Counted from the stretch's first letter, positions 8,012 to 16,486 are shown. The stretch: 25,528 nt of DNA from CAYLNM01 sp964385045 (GCA_964385045.1 CAYLNM010000049.1:1-25528); one strand, 5' to 3'. Numbers and translations are program-made. Notes: a model not told the origin generated them from the letters alone.

Positions 8012-9838
8012 TCACGATCCGCCGCGACGAATCCGCTGGATCGCCCACGCCGCCCCGATCGCGGTGAGGCCGGCGACGATCACGAGCACGGCGGCCCGAA
8101 TCAGCAGTGCGTCGAGCAGCGCCCGGCCCGTCTCCTCCAGCGCGACCGCGGCCGGGACCTGCGGTCGGCGACGAGCCTCGTCCGACGATGTCCCGGCTCC
8201 GGCCGCCTCGTCCGGCGAGGCCGCCGGCCTGAGCAGCGGCTCGTTCAGCACGGACTCGAATGCCTCGAGCGTTCTCGTCACGTTCGATGCGGCGGCCCCG
8301 ATGTCGCTCGCCACGGCGCCGTAGGCGGCGATGTCGAAGGGCGCCCGCTCCGGGTCGCCGCCGTCGCGCGGCTCCCGTGGCTGCGTCCGGTCCACCCCCA
8401 TCCGCTGCAGCACGGTGTCGAACGTCCCGAGCGTCTCGTCGAGCGACGCCGACATCCGCGTGGCGTGCTCGATCGTGGCCCGCGTCGACTCCATCGTGCG
8501 GACGAGCGGACCCTCGACCGCGGCAACGTCCTCGCGCAGCGCCTCGCGCTCGGTCGCGACCGCGGCCTGGAGGTCGTCGATCGCCGCCGCCCGCTCGCGG
8601 GCGACCGCCGCCGCGGTGTCCTCGATGAGGGCCGACCGCTGGCGCGCGAGGAGGGCGTCGAGGTCCGCGATGGCCGCCGCTCGCTCCTCGGCCACGGTCT
8701 GGGGCAGCGCCTCCACCGTGCTCGCGAGCGTCTCGCTCGAGCGGCTCGCCCGGTCCGCCGACCGCAGGAGGTTCTGCGTCTCGGGGGCGGCGAGCAGGTC
8801 GTACAGCAGGCCCTCGAGCTCCCACCGCAGCAGCCGCCCGGTTCGCTGGGCCTGGTACAGGGCCCGCTCGCCGAGCAGCCGACTCTGCTCGAGCTCCCGC
8901 GTCGCGGGGTCGAGGTTGGCGAGCGGGTCGATGCGGAGCAGCGAGAGGATGCTGAACGCCCCACCGCGCTCGGCGGTGGCCTGCCGCTCGTAGGCCGCCA
9001 CGTACTCGCGGAGGCTCACCTGCGTGACGTAGATGAGGTCCGGCTCCGGGAGCGGCAGGTCCTCGACGGCGGCCTGCAGGTCGACGAGCTCCGACTCGGG
9101 CATGAGTCGGCCGGCGGCTCTCCACGCGTCGTCCCGGGCCTCCTCGAAGGCGTCGATCAGGATCGACGCTTGCTCGCCGAATCGCTCCCGGGCGGAGCTC
9201 TCGGCGGCCCGCGCGAGCAGCGACGACTTCACGACCAGATCGACGAGCGCGGCGAAGCTCGACGGCCCGGCGACCGTGTTCACGACGGATCGCCCGACCG
9301 CGAGCTTGATCTCGTGGGCGCGACGGCGTCGATCGACGTCTTCCGTCCCGTCCTCGATCGTGTCGGTCGCCACCACGACGAGATCGATGATCTCGTCTCC
9401 GAGCGCGATGACCCCGGCCTGAAGCGTGGCCGGGTCCGGAAGCGTGGTGCGACCGCGGGGCCCGGGGCGGGCGTCCGCCGGCTCGGGAGCATCGGCCGCC
9501 GACGGCGACGTGGCCTCGACGGGCGCGAGCTCTCCGTCGTCGGCAGGCGGGGACGGGGTCGATGTCGCGGGCGGCGCTGCGGTGTCGCCGGGCACCGGAG
9601 CGGACGCGGCCGGATCCGCCGGGCCGCGCCGCCGTGCTTCGGACGCCTGGGCGATCCGCTCGGCGAGCGTGCCGTCGCCGTCCTTCGCCCGCGGTGCGGC
9701 GCACGCTCCGGTCAGCACGGTGCCGACCATGGTCGCCACGGCCGCGAGGACGGTCACGGTGGTGGGCGCGGATCGCCGCGGGGCCGGACGGCCGCCGGCG
9801 GCGGGACGGGAGCGATCACCCTCGAGGGAAGAGATCAT
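8012..9838 (-). CDS. Long coiled-coil envelope protein with N-terminal lipobox-like signal and C-terminal membrane helix
   Basis: A 608-residue protein of unknown function. After a basic leader, a hydrophobic stretch ends in VLTGAC (residues near 39-44), a marginal lipobox. A Pro/Ala/Asp-rich, probably disordered linker of ~100 residues follows, then a helical domain (VDLVVKSSLLARAAESSARE and so on). Around residues 380-440 there are two tandem ~30-residue Ala/Glu/Arg repeats, each starting ERAAAI-DL, which should form a coiled coil. A single transmembrane helix (LLIRAAVLVIVAGLTAIGAA) precedes a basic IQRIRRGGS tail. The layout recalls signalling or envelope-spanning proteins, but no enzymatic or methylation motif is visible. 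The start at 9838 is chosen because the signal sequence follows it; there is no clear ribosome binding site. It lies 128 bases downstream of the BNR protein gene on the same strand. Confidence 0.75.
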   Translation of the reverse strand: MISSLEGDRSRPAAGGRPAPRRSAPTTVTVLAAVATMVGTVLTGACAAPRAKDGDGTLAERIAQASEARRRGPADPAASAPVPGDTAAPPATSTPSPPADDGELAPVEATSPSAADAPEPADARPGPRGRTTLPDPATLQAGVIALGDEIIDLVVVATDTIEDGTEDVDRRRRAHEIKLAVGRSVVNTVAGPSSFAALVDLVVKSSLLARAAESSARERFGEQASILIDAFEEARDDAWRAAGRLMPESELVDLQAAVEDLPLPEPDLIYVTQVSLREYVAAYERQATAERGGAFSILSLLRIDPLANLDPATRELEQSRLLGERALYQAQRTGRLLRWELEGLLYDLLAAPETQNLLRSADRASRSSETLASTVEALPQTVAEERAAAIADLDALLARQRSALIEDTAAAVARERAAAIDDLQAAVATEREALREDVAAVEGPLVRTMESTRATIEHATRMSASLDETLGTFDTVLQRMGVDRTQPREPRDGGDPERAPFDIAAYGAVASDIGAAASNVTRTLEAFESVLNEPLLRPAASPDEAAGAGTSSDEARRRPQVPAAVALEETGRALLDALLIRAAVLVIVAGLTAIGAAWAIQRIRRGGS

Positions 9839-9966
9839 CCCGACATCATTGCACCAGACGGCGACGCAGCGGGTCCTCCCACCCATCCGGGCCCGGGCTG
9901 GTGGCCTTCCCCTCCTCCCCTCGGAGCGGGCTCCATGGGCGGACGCACGGTCCGGGCCGCGACCTC

Positions 9967-12900
9967 TCATCCGTCCCAGCGCAGCCGCCGCCCCGGCGTC
10001 CAGTGCACGCCGGCGGCGTCGAGCTCGTCCTGCAGCGCGGGCCAGTCCTCCTCGAGCAGCGGGGTCAGCTCCTCCATGAGGGCCTCGAAGTCCGCCCGGG
10101 CGTAGGCCAGGGCGTCGCGCTGGGTGCCGGTCGGCGGGGCGGTCATGCCCCAGCTCGCGGTCGCCAGCCGGATCCGGTCGCGGATGCCGGGCAGCGTGGG
10201 CTCCTGGAACCGGGCCGGCAGGTCGTCGCCGTTCATCCGCTCCTCGAGGTCGATGATCCGCACCCGCAGCTCGTGGGCGCGGTGGGCGATGCCCTGGTCG
10301 GCCTCCAGCGTGTCGAAGACCGCCCGCTCGATGGACGCGAGCTGGTCGTCGAGGTCGGACATGGCCCGGGCGGCGGCGTTCGCGGCCCGGTTGAGCTCCA
10401 CCGCCTCGCGGTGGAACGCGAGCACGGCCTCGCGGTCCTCCGGCTGCAGCACGCCCGCGGCGAGATGCCGCACCCGGAACGGAACCGGCGCCTCGGTGAG
10501 CTCGGTCACCACGCCGTCGACCTGCGTCGAGATCGACACGGTGTAGGTGCCGGGCACGACGTAGGGGCCGTCGGCGTACCGCAGGTTCCAGGTCGAGCGG
10601 TGGACGCCGGCCGAGGTCGGGCCGCGGAGGCGGTTCACCACGTTGCCGTCGGCATCGCGGATCGTCAGCCAGACCGCCGCCGATCGGGTGCGGGCCTGCT
10701 CGCGGAGCTTGTCGTACTCGGGACTCGTCGCATCGTCGTCGAGCCGCGGCCCGGTGCGCACGGACTCCTTCAGGTGCCACGTCATCGTCGCGCCGAACGC
10801 GGGGTTGCGCGCCCGGAAGAAGGTCGCCCCCTGCGACCCGCGGCCCTTGCTCGTCGGGATGTAGAACAGCGCGTCCTTGATCGGAAAGACGTGGACCGGC
10901 TCGTCCATGTCGGCCCGCGTGACGTGCTGCAGCGGGCTGTAGTCGTCCACCACGTAGATCCCGCGTCCGAACGTCGCGAGGACGAGGTCGTTCTCGCGGG
11001 TCTGGATCTCGATGTCCTGCACCGCGATCGTGGGCAGGCCGGCGATCTCGACCCAGGGAACGTCGCGCCCGGCGTCGCCGTGGAGCGTGTAGTACGCGCC
11101 GTACTCGGTGCCGACGAAGAGCAGGTTCTCGCGCACGTGGTCCTCGTTGATCGAGTACGCCACGTCGCGCTCGGGCAGGTCGCCCGCGATCGAGGTCCAC
11201 GAGCGGCCGCGATCGCGGCTCACGAGCACGTGCGGCCGGAAGTCGCCGTTCTTGTGGCCGTCGAAGGTGGCGTAGACGGTGTCGGGATCGTGCCGCGACG
11301 CCCGCACGCACGAGACGTAGGTCATGTGCGGCACGCCGGGGAAGGCGTCGATCCGACGCCACGTGGCCCCGTCGTCCTCGGTGACCTGGATCAGCCCGTC
11401 GTCGGTGCCGACGTAGATCAGCCCCTCGACGAGGTGCGACTCGTCCACCGTGACGATGTTGCCGTAGATCGACGTCGAGCGGTGCTTGGCCACCGCGTCC
11501 ACCGGCCACACGCGGCCCATCACCTCGAGCTCGTTGCGGTCGATGCCGCGGGTGAGGTCGGGCGAGACCTGCCGCCAGTCGTCGCCGCGGTTGTCCGAGC
11601 GATGCAGGCGGCGGCCGCCGAAGTAGAGCCGGCGGTGGTCGTGCGGCGAGATCAGCAGCGGCGCGTCCCAGTTGAAGACGAAGGGCGCGTCGCCGGGCGA
11701 GGGCTGGGGCTTGATGTTCGTCGCCTCGCCGGTGCGGCGGTCGTAGCGGGCGAGGTTCCCGTACTGCCACTGGCAGTAGACGATGTCGGGATTCGTCGGA
11801 TCGACCTGCGGCTCGAATCCGTCGCCGCCGAGGGTGACGAACCAGTCCTCGTTGGTGATGCCCTCGCGGCGGATGGTCCGCGACGGGCCGCCCATCGTGT
11901 TGTTGTCCTGCGTGCCGCCGTAGACGTTGTAGAACGGCTCGTCGTAGTCGACGGCCACGCGGTAGAACTGCGTGATCGGCAGGTTGGGGTGGAAGCGCCA
12001 GGTCTCGCCGCGGTCCCAGGTCTCGTACATCCCGCCGTCGTTGCCCATGAGCATGTGGCGGGTGTCGTCCGGATCGATCCAGAACGCGTGGCTGTCCACG
12101 TGCACGTTTCGGGGGTGCACGCGGCGCCAGGTCGACCCGCCGTCCTCGGTCACGTTCGTGAACGTGTCCATCATGTAGACGCGGTCGACGTCGTGGGGAT
12201 CGCAGATGATCTCGTGGTAGTAGAACGGGGCGGACGACGTGTAGTTGCTCATCCGCCGCCAGGAAGCCCCGCGGTCGGTGCTGCGGAAGAAGCCGGTCTG
12301 CCCGTCCTTCGCCTCGACGATGGCGTAGACGACGTCGGGGTTCGCGGGCGAGACGTCGAGGCCGATCTTGCCCTTGTCGCCACGGGGCAGGCCGCGGGTG
12401 AGCTCGGTCCAGCTCTCGCCGCCGTCGGTGGACTTCCAGATGCCCGAGCCCGGACCGCCGTTGATCATCGTCCAGACGCGGCGCCGGCGCTGCCACGTCG
12501 AGGCGTACATGACGCCCGGGTCGCGCGGGTCGAAGTGCACCTCGTTCACGCCGGTGTGCTCGTCGACGTGGAGGATCCGCTCCCAGTTCAGGCCGCCGTC
12601 GGTGGTGCGGTAGAGTCCGCGGTCGCCGCCCGGGCTCCACAGCGGTCCCTGGGCCGCGACGTAGACGACGTCGGAGTCGTCCGGGTGCACCGCGATCATG
12701 CCGACGTGGCCCGAGTCGTGCAGGCCCATGTTCCGCCAGGTGCGGCCGCCGTCGTCCGAGCGGTAGACGCCGTCACCCCAGCTGACCGAGCGCTGGCCGT
12801 TGTTCTCGCCGGTGCCCACCCAGACGACGTTGTGGTTGCTCGGGTCGATCGTGATGCAGCCGATCGAGTACGAGCCCTGATCGTCGAAGATCGGCGTGTA

Positions 12901-13410
12901 GGTCTGGCCCTTGTCGTTCGTCTTCCAGATGTTGCCGGAGGCGACGCCGACGTAGTACTCGGAGTGGTCGGAGGGGTTGACCGCGATGTCGCTGATGCGG
13001 CCGGAGTTCATCGCCGGGCCGAGCAGGCGGGCGCGGATGGCGGAGAAGGTGCCGCGGCCGACGTCCGGGGGCTCGGCGGCGGCGGTGTCGGCGGTCCCGG
13101 CGGGCTCGTCCTGGGCGTCCGCGCCCTTCTCGGCGTCCGCGTCGTCCTCGTCCTGACCCCGCAGGCCGAGGATGTCCTGCCCGATCGCCGCGGCGTCGCT
13201 CGTGCCGGCGAGGGCGAGCGTGCCGGCCGCCGGGGTCGCCGGGGTCGCCGGGGCTGCCGGGGCCGAGCCCACGGTCCGTTCCAGCCCGACGATCGAGGTG
13301 AGGGCGGCGGTGGCGGACGGCGTGCCGGACAGCAGCACGGCGACGACGGCGGCGGCGAGGCCCAGCGCGCAGGCGGCGCGGGTGATCAGCGGGACGACGG
13401 ACGGACGCAT
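9967..13410 (-). CDS. Secreted VPS10/BNR-repeat beta-propeller protein (sortilin-like, glycosyl-hydrolase-annotated family)
   Basis: A 1147-residue exported protein. It has a Sec signal peptide (basic MRPSVVPLITR then an Ala/Leu/Val core ending near ATA at 33-35), an Ala/Pro-rich and then acidic linker (about 48-115), and a long array of beta-propeller blades marked by Asp-boxes. Examples are SDDGGRTW (218-225), TTDGGLNW (269-276), STDGGESW (327-334), STDRGASW (377-384), TEDGGSTW (421-428) and WDRGETW (465-471), with more degenerate ones further on. The C-terminal ~250 residues contain a probable FlgD-like or beta-sandwich segment (VPGTYTVSISTQVDGVV) and a helical end. Such proteins are often annotated as glycosyl hydrolases, yet no catalytic residues can be assigned here; binding or adhesion is as likely. 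ATG 13410 has GGAG 7 bases upstream. Confidence 0.88.
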   Translation of the reverse strand: MRPSVVPLITRAACALGLAAAVVAVLLSGTPSATAALTSIVGLERTVGSAPAAPATPATPAAGTLALAGTSDAAAIGQDILGLRGQDEDDADAEKGADAQDEPAGTADTAAAEPPDVGRGTFSAIRARLLGPAMNSGRISDIAVNPSDHSEYYVGVASGNIWKTNDKGQTYTPIFDDQGSYSIGCITIDPSNHNVVWVGTGENNGQRSVSWGDGVYRSDDGGRTWRNMGLHDSGHVGMIAVHPDDSDVVYVAAQGPLWSPGGDRGLYRTTDGGLNWERILHVDEHTGVNEVHFDPRDPGVMYASTWQRRRRVWTMINGGPGSGIWKSTDGGESWTELTRGLPRGDKGKIGLDVSPANPDVVYAIVEAKDGQTGFFRSTDRGASWRRMSNYTSSAPFYYHEIICDPHDVDRVYMMDTFTNVTEDGGSTWRRVHPRNVHVDSHAFWIDPDDTRHMLMGNDGGMYETWDRGETWRFHPNLPITQFYRVAVDYDEPFYNVYGGTQDNNTMGGPSRTIRREGITNEDWFVTLGGDGFEPQVDPTNPDIVYCQWQYGNLARYDRRTGEATNIKPQPSPGDAPFVFNWDAPLLISPHDHRRLYFGGRRLHRSDNRGDDWRQVSPDLTRGIDRNELEVMGRVWPVDAVAKHRSTSIYGNIVTVDESHLVEGLIYVGTDDGLIQVTEDDGATWRRIDAFPGVPHMTYVSCVRASRHDPDTVYATFDGHKNGDFRPHVLVSRDRGRSWTSIAGDLPERDVAYSINEDHVRENLLFVGTEYGAYYTLHGDAGRDVPWVEIAGLPTIAVQDIEIQTRENDLVLATFGRGIYVVDDYSPLQHVTRADMDEPVHVFPIKDALFYIPTSKGRGSQGATFFRARNPAFGATMTWHLKESVRTGPRLDDDATSPEYDKLREQARTRSAAVWLTIRDADGNVVNRLRGPTSAGVHRSTWNLRYADGPYVVPGTYTVSISTQVDGVVTELTEAPVPFRVRHLAAGVLQPEDREAVLAFHREAVELNRAANAAARAMSDLDDQLASIERAVFDTLEADQGIAHRAHELRVRIIDLEERMNGDDLPARFQEPTLPGIRDRIRLATASWGMTAPPTGTQRDALAYARADFEALMEELTPLLEEDWPALQDELDAAGVHWTPGRRLRWDG
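13229..13264. repeat. 9-bp in-frame tandem repeat in the BNR protein gene
   Basis: Four 9-base units of the form GCCGGGGTC, GCCGGGGTC, GCCGGGGCT and GCCGGGGCC lie within the coding sequence. On the minus strand they encode the Ala-Pro-Ala/Thr linker (AAPATPATPAAG) after the signal peptide. Copy-number change would lengthen or shorten the linker by three residues without shifting the frame. Confidence 0.8.
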
Positions 13411-13644
13411 CGGGAGGCTCCGAGCCGGAGGCGCGACGCGTGCGTGCGTGCGTGCGGCCGCATCCGGCGGGCAAGTGGGCGGGCGGCGACCGCGACCTGC
13501 GCGAGGCGGGGGCGCGATCGACCGATGGCGATACGGGTATACCCCGTCTCGGCTGCGGGCGGGCGCGGGACGGCTCTTCTTCCGCGGGATGCGATGGCGT
13601 GCGGGACCACACCGACTCGGTCGGTATGAACGGTTCGCCGGCGT
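13411..13644. other. 234-base intergenic region with two palindromes
   Basis: No gene is seen between the ATPase stop and the BNR protein start, both on the minus strand. The region has a perfect GGGTATACCC palindrome (13535-13544), notably AT-containing for this genome and so a promoter or operator candidate for the BNR gene. It also has a perfect inverted repeat ACCGAC-TCG-GTCGGT (13611-13625) 20 bases past the ATPase stop, which could end its transcript although no T-run follows. Confidence 0.5.
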
Positions 13645-14856
13645 TCAGGAGGCGTCGCCGAGGCCGAGCGAGGCCGAGACGGCGTCGAGTCGATCCCAGG
13701 GCACGAGCCGATCGTCGCCCCGCGACTGCGGATCGACCCCGCCGTACACGGCGGCTCCGCGGATCGTGGTCGCGGGCAGGTGCGGCTCGAGCAGGCCGCG
13801 GACGCGGCGAACCGGGTCGAGCATCGCGCCGCTCGGCGTGGCCCCCGCCTTGGCGTCGATGAGCACGAGCTCGGGCGGGTGCCCGACGACCAGATCCACG
13901 TCCGCTCCGTTCTGGTCGCGGTAGTGCGACAGGCCGCCGGGCAGACCCGCGTTGAGCCGATGCTTGAGCGCCTCCGTCACCATCCAGGTCTCGAAGAGCG
14001 GGCCACGAAGCGGATGCAGGCGCAGCTGGTCGACCTCGAGGATCCCGAGGAGCCAGCAGGCGAGCGCGGTGTCGACGAAGTGGAGCCGAGGCCGTTTCAC
14101 CAGCCGCTTGCGGACGTTCGCGTGCCATGCCGGGAGCAGGTGGACGATGAACGTCGCCTCGAGCACGCTCAGCCACGAGCGTGCGGTCGGCTGGGAGACG
14201 CCGACGTCGGCCGCCAGCGAGCTCAGGTTGAGCAGCTGGGACGTCCGCCCCGCGCACAGGGCGAGGAACCGCTTGAACGCCTCCAAGTCGCCGATCTGCG
14301 TGATCTGCCGAGCATCCCGCTCGACGTAGGTCGCGACGTAGCCGCGGAACCACTCGTGGGGCGTCAGGCCCCGATCGAAGATGCGCGGGTATCCGCCGTG
14401 GAGGAGCGTTTCGTCGAGCGTCGCAGGCGGGTCGGCGAAGCGTCGCACCTCGCGGCGACTCAGCGGAAGCAGGGTGAGCACGTCGGTTCGGCCGGCGAGC
14501 GACTGGCTGACGGTCTGGGCGACCGCGAGGTTCCGCGATCCCGAGAGGATCCACCGGCCGGGACGCGGATCCTCGTCGATCGCGATCTGGAGGTAGGAGG
14601 CGAGCTCGGGTACCCGTTGGAACTCGTCGATCACCGCGCCGTCGGGGTGGTCGGCCAGGAAGCCGCGGGGATCCGATGCGACGTACTCGGCCACGTCCGC
14701 GGCCTCGAGGTTGACGTACGGATGGTCCGGAAACGACGCTCGGCACAGCGTCGACTTCCCGCTCTGCCGAGGCCCGAGCAGCGTGACCGCGGGTTGCCGG
14801 GTGGCAGCTCGCCGGAGCAGCGGGCCGAGGTCGCGGGAGATGACGGAACCGGACAT
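13645..14856 (-). CDS. AAA_14 / DUF4143 family ATPase
   Basis: A 403-residue ATP-binding protein of the widespread AAA_14-DUF4143 family. Walker A is GPRQSGKS (28-35), Walker B AVIDEF (74-79), and a sensor-like WILSGSRNLAV follows. The C-terminal DUF4143 part contains HYRDQNGADVDLVV and LVLIDAKAG (D334, K336), the pattern of the PD-(D/E)xK-like fold in this family, with DAK in place of the more usual EVK. The cellular function of the family is poorly defined; members are frequently scattered, transfer-prone singletons. The length is normal and all motifs are intact. The ATG at 14856 is supported by the MSGSVISRDL beginning, typical of the family. A perfect inverted repeat lies 10 bases upstream of the start, and the gene is divergent from the TetR regulator. 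Confidence 0.9.
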   Translation of the reverse strand: MSGSVISRDLGPLLRRAATRQPAVTLLGPRQSGKSTLCRASFPDHPYVNLEAADVAEYVASDPRGFLADHPDGAVIDEFQRVPELASYLQIAIDEDPRPGRWILSGSRNLAVAQTVSQSLAGRTDVLTLLPLSRREVRRFADPPATLDETLLHGGYPRIFDRGLTPHEWFRGYVATYVERDARQITQIGDLEAFKRFLALCAGRTSQLLNLSSLAADVGVSQPTARSWLSVLEATFIVHLLPAWHANVRKRLVKRPRLHFVDTALACWLLGILEVDQLRLHPLRGPLFETWMVTEALKHRLNAGLPGGLSHYRDQNGADVDLVVGHPPELVLIDAKAGATPSGAMLDPVRRVRGLLEPHLPATTIRGAAVYGGVDPQSRGDDRLVPWDRLDAVSASLGLGDAS

Positions 14857-14866
14857 GCAGGCTATC

Positions 14867-14883
14867 TCAAAGTAGAACTTTGA
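14867..14883 (-). promoter_or_regulatory. Perfect inverted repeat upstream of the DUF4143 ATPase
   Basis: TCAAAGT-AGA-ACTTTGA: 7-bp perfect arms with a 3-base spacer, ending 10 bases before the ATPase start codon. The stretch is AT-rich in a very GC-rich genome, so it probably covers the core promoter or the binding site of an autoregulator. The binding protein is unknown. Confidence 0.55.
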
Positions 14884-14962
14884 AACAGCCTACGCCTCAT
14901 CCAGTCGGGGGTCCAGCGGGCCCGAGGACCGGCATTCGCCGGCCGGCCCGAGGGGAATACTG

Positions 14963-14974
14963 GACCGCTCGGTC
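14963..14974 (+). promoter_or_regulatory. Candidate TetR operator, autoregulatory copy
   Basis: GACCGCTCGGTC is a 5-bp inverted repeat with a 2-base centre, ending 18 bases before the start codon of the TetR gene. A near-copy (AACCGATCGGTC) lies upstream of the AhpD-like gene at 15729-15740. The similarity continues 3' of both copies (a TTG followed by GTC and CGCA), which supports a shared regulatory unit. TetR-family repressors commonly bind such palindromes next to their own gene. Confidence 0.6.
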
Positions 14975-14992
14975 ACGATTGAGTCGCACGCG

Positions 14993-15661
14993 ATGCCCTC
15001 CCGCCCACGTCCGCCGCGCCTCCCGCGCCCTGCGTCCGCCGCCCGCCCCCGCGGGGGCGGAGCCCGTCCCGTCGGCCGCCCTCGCGAGTTCGACGAGGAC
15101 GAGGTCCTCGACCGTGCGATGACCGCCTTCTGGGACCGCGGCTACGAGGCCACCTCGGTGGCGGACCTCGTGGAGGCCACCGGCATCGCCAAGGGCAGCC
15201 TCTACAAGGCCTTCGGCGACAAGCACGCCCTCTACCTGCGGGCGCTCGACCGCTACCTCGAGGCCGGGCGGGCGCGGATCCGCGAGGCCCTCGCCTCGGG
15301 TCCGGACGCCGCGGCGGGGCTTGCGGCCTGGCTCGACGCGATGGCCGGTCGCTGCGGTGCCCGCGGCGGCCACCGGGGCTGCCTCGCGGTGAACGCCGCC
15401 GTCGAGCTCGGTCCCGGCGACGAGACCGTCCGCCGCCGGGTGGACCGGCACTTCGCCTCGGTCGAGCGGCTGGTGGCCAAGACGGTGGCGCAGGGCGTCG
15501 CCGACGGATCGATCCGGGCGGACGTCGATCCGCCCGCCGCCGCCGCCCACCTCATGGTGGTGGTGAGCGGCCTCCTGGCCCGCGGCCGCGCCGCCTCCCC
15601 GCCCGCCCGCGTGCGCCGCGTGGTCGAGCACGTGATGGGCGGGCTGCGGGCGGCGGGCTGA
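14993..15661 (+). CDS. TetR/AcrR-family transcriptional regulator
   Basis: A 222-residue repressor. An Arg/Pro-rich extension of ~28 residues precedes GRPREFDEDEVLDRAMTAFW, which starts the TetR N-terminal DNA-binding domain. The helix-turn-helix is TSVADLVEATGIAKGSLYKAF, a recognition helix typical of the family. The ligand domain holds GGHRGCLAVNAA, a segment common in TetR proteins that sense electrophiles or oxidants (NemR-like); the single Cys in it may be a sensor, but this is inferred. The ATG at 14993 is the only convenient start; the extension may mean that translation in fact begins later. It is followed, after a second operator copy, by the AhpD-like gene on the same strand, its probable target. 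Confidence 0.88.
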   Translation: MPSRPRPPRLPRPASAARPRGGGARPVGRPREFDEDEVLDRAMTAFWDRGYEATSVADLVEATGIAKGSLYKAFGDKHALYLRALDRYLEAGRARIREALASGPDAAAGLAAWLDAMAGRCGARGGHRGCLAVNAAVELGPGDETVRRRVDRHFASVERLVAKTVAQGVADGSIRADVDPPAAAAHLMVVVSGLLARGRAASPPARVRRVVEHVMGGLRAAG

Positions 15662-15728
15662 GCTCGGCCTCGGGCGATCCCCCGGCGTTCGCCCCGCCGC
15701 GAGATTCCCGCCGCCGCGTGGAAATAGG

Positions 15729-15740
15729 AACCGATCGGTC
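15729..15740 (+). promoter_or_regulatory. Candidate TetR operator, target-gene copy
   Basis: AACCGATCGGTC contains the perfect 10-bp palindrome ACCGATCGGT (15730-15739). It matches 10 of 12 positions of the palindrome before the TetR gene and lies 82 bases before the chosen start of the AhpD-like gene. An AT-containing GGAAATAGG directly precedes it, comparable in position to GGGAATACTGG before the first copy, so the palindromes may overlap the -10 regions. Confidence 0.6.
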
Positions 15741-15822
15741 GTGAATTGGTCCCGCATCGCATCTCCCGATGCCGCTCGCCCGGACCGACGGCGAGCGAAC
15801 CCGACTGCGAGAGGATCCCACC

Positions 15823-16386
15823 ATGTCGTTCCCCCGCCACACCGCCGAGACCGCCTCCCCCGCCGGCGCCGCCGTGATCGACGACGCGAAGCAGGCCTTC
15901 GGCTTCGTGCCGAACCTCATCGCCCACATGGCCGAGGCGCCGGCGCTCGCCCGGGGCTATCTCGCCCTGTCCGAGCTCGTCGGCGAGACCAGCTTCAGCC
16001 CGACCGAGCGGCACGTCGTCTGGTTCACGATCAACGCGGAGCACGACTGCCGGTACTGCATGGCCGCCCACACCGGCATCGCGAAGTCGGAGGACGTGCC
16101 CGACGACGTGATCGAGACCGCCCGCGCCGTCGACGCCTACGACGACCCGCGTCTCGAGGCGCTGCGCCAGCTGACGCTCACCCTGGTCCGCGAGCGCGGC
16201 CATGCGTCCGAGGCCGACGTGGAGCGCTTCCTCGACGCCGGCTTCACCCGGCAGCAGGTCCTCGAGATCGTGCTCGTGATCGCCCACAAGACGATGAGCA
16301 ACTACACCAACCACCTCGCGGACACCGAGGTCGACCGGGCCTTCGCCGCCCACGCGTGGGAGAAGCCGGCGGCGGCCACCGCCTGA
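15823..16386 (+). CDS. Carboxymuconolactone decarboxylase / AhpD-like alkylhydroperoxidase family protein
   Basis: A 187-residue protein of the AhpD-like CMD family. The core motif is CRYCMAAH (C76, C79, H83), the CxxCxxxH redox and proton-relay site of alkylhydroperoxidase D, with E63 and E73/H74 just before it. Members reduce peroxides or act on related substrates; the specific substrate is not evident. The start at 15823 is chosen over the in-frame ATG at 15769 because GAGAGG sits at good spacing upstream and the protein then begins MSFPRHTAE. It is probably controlled by the TetR protein encoded upstream, given the matching operator. The gene is complete and its catalytic residues intact. 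Confidence 0.9.
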   Translation: MSFPRHTAETASPAGAAVIDDAKQAFGFVPNLIAHMAEAPALARGYLALSELVGETSFSPTERHVVWFTINAEHDCRYCMAAHTGIAKSEDVPDDVIETARAVDAYDDPRLEALRQLTLTLVRERGHASEADVERFLDAGFTRQQVLEIVLVIAHKTMSNYTNHLADTEVDRAFAAHAWEKPAAATA

Positions 16387-16465
16387 GGCGACCACCACCG
16401 GGGGGCCGGACCGGCGGGCCGCGCGGTTTCCTTCCTCCGCTTCCGGGTCCCCGTCCGGGTTCCAC

Positions 16466-16486
16466 GCTCCTCGCTCCTCGCTCCTC
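16466..16486. repeat. Three copies of GCTCCTC
   Basis: Three perfect head-to-tail 7-bp units lie in the short gap between the convergent AhpD-like and Nudix genes. A simple-sequence tract with no visible gene; possible length-variable site. Confidence 0.7.

Noticed and set aside
9839..12640. Upstream extension of the coiled-coil protein frame through the BNR gene
   Set aside because: The extension is an out-of-frame reading of the BNR gene; the hydrophobic signal sequence just after 9838 marks the real start.
9562..13629. Plus-strand open frame of over 1300 codons opposite the BNR protein
   Set aside because: Its Val/Asp/Arg/His-rich sequence mirrors the Asp-box gene on the minus strand; no start signal or domain is seen.
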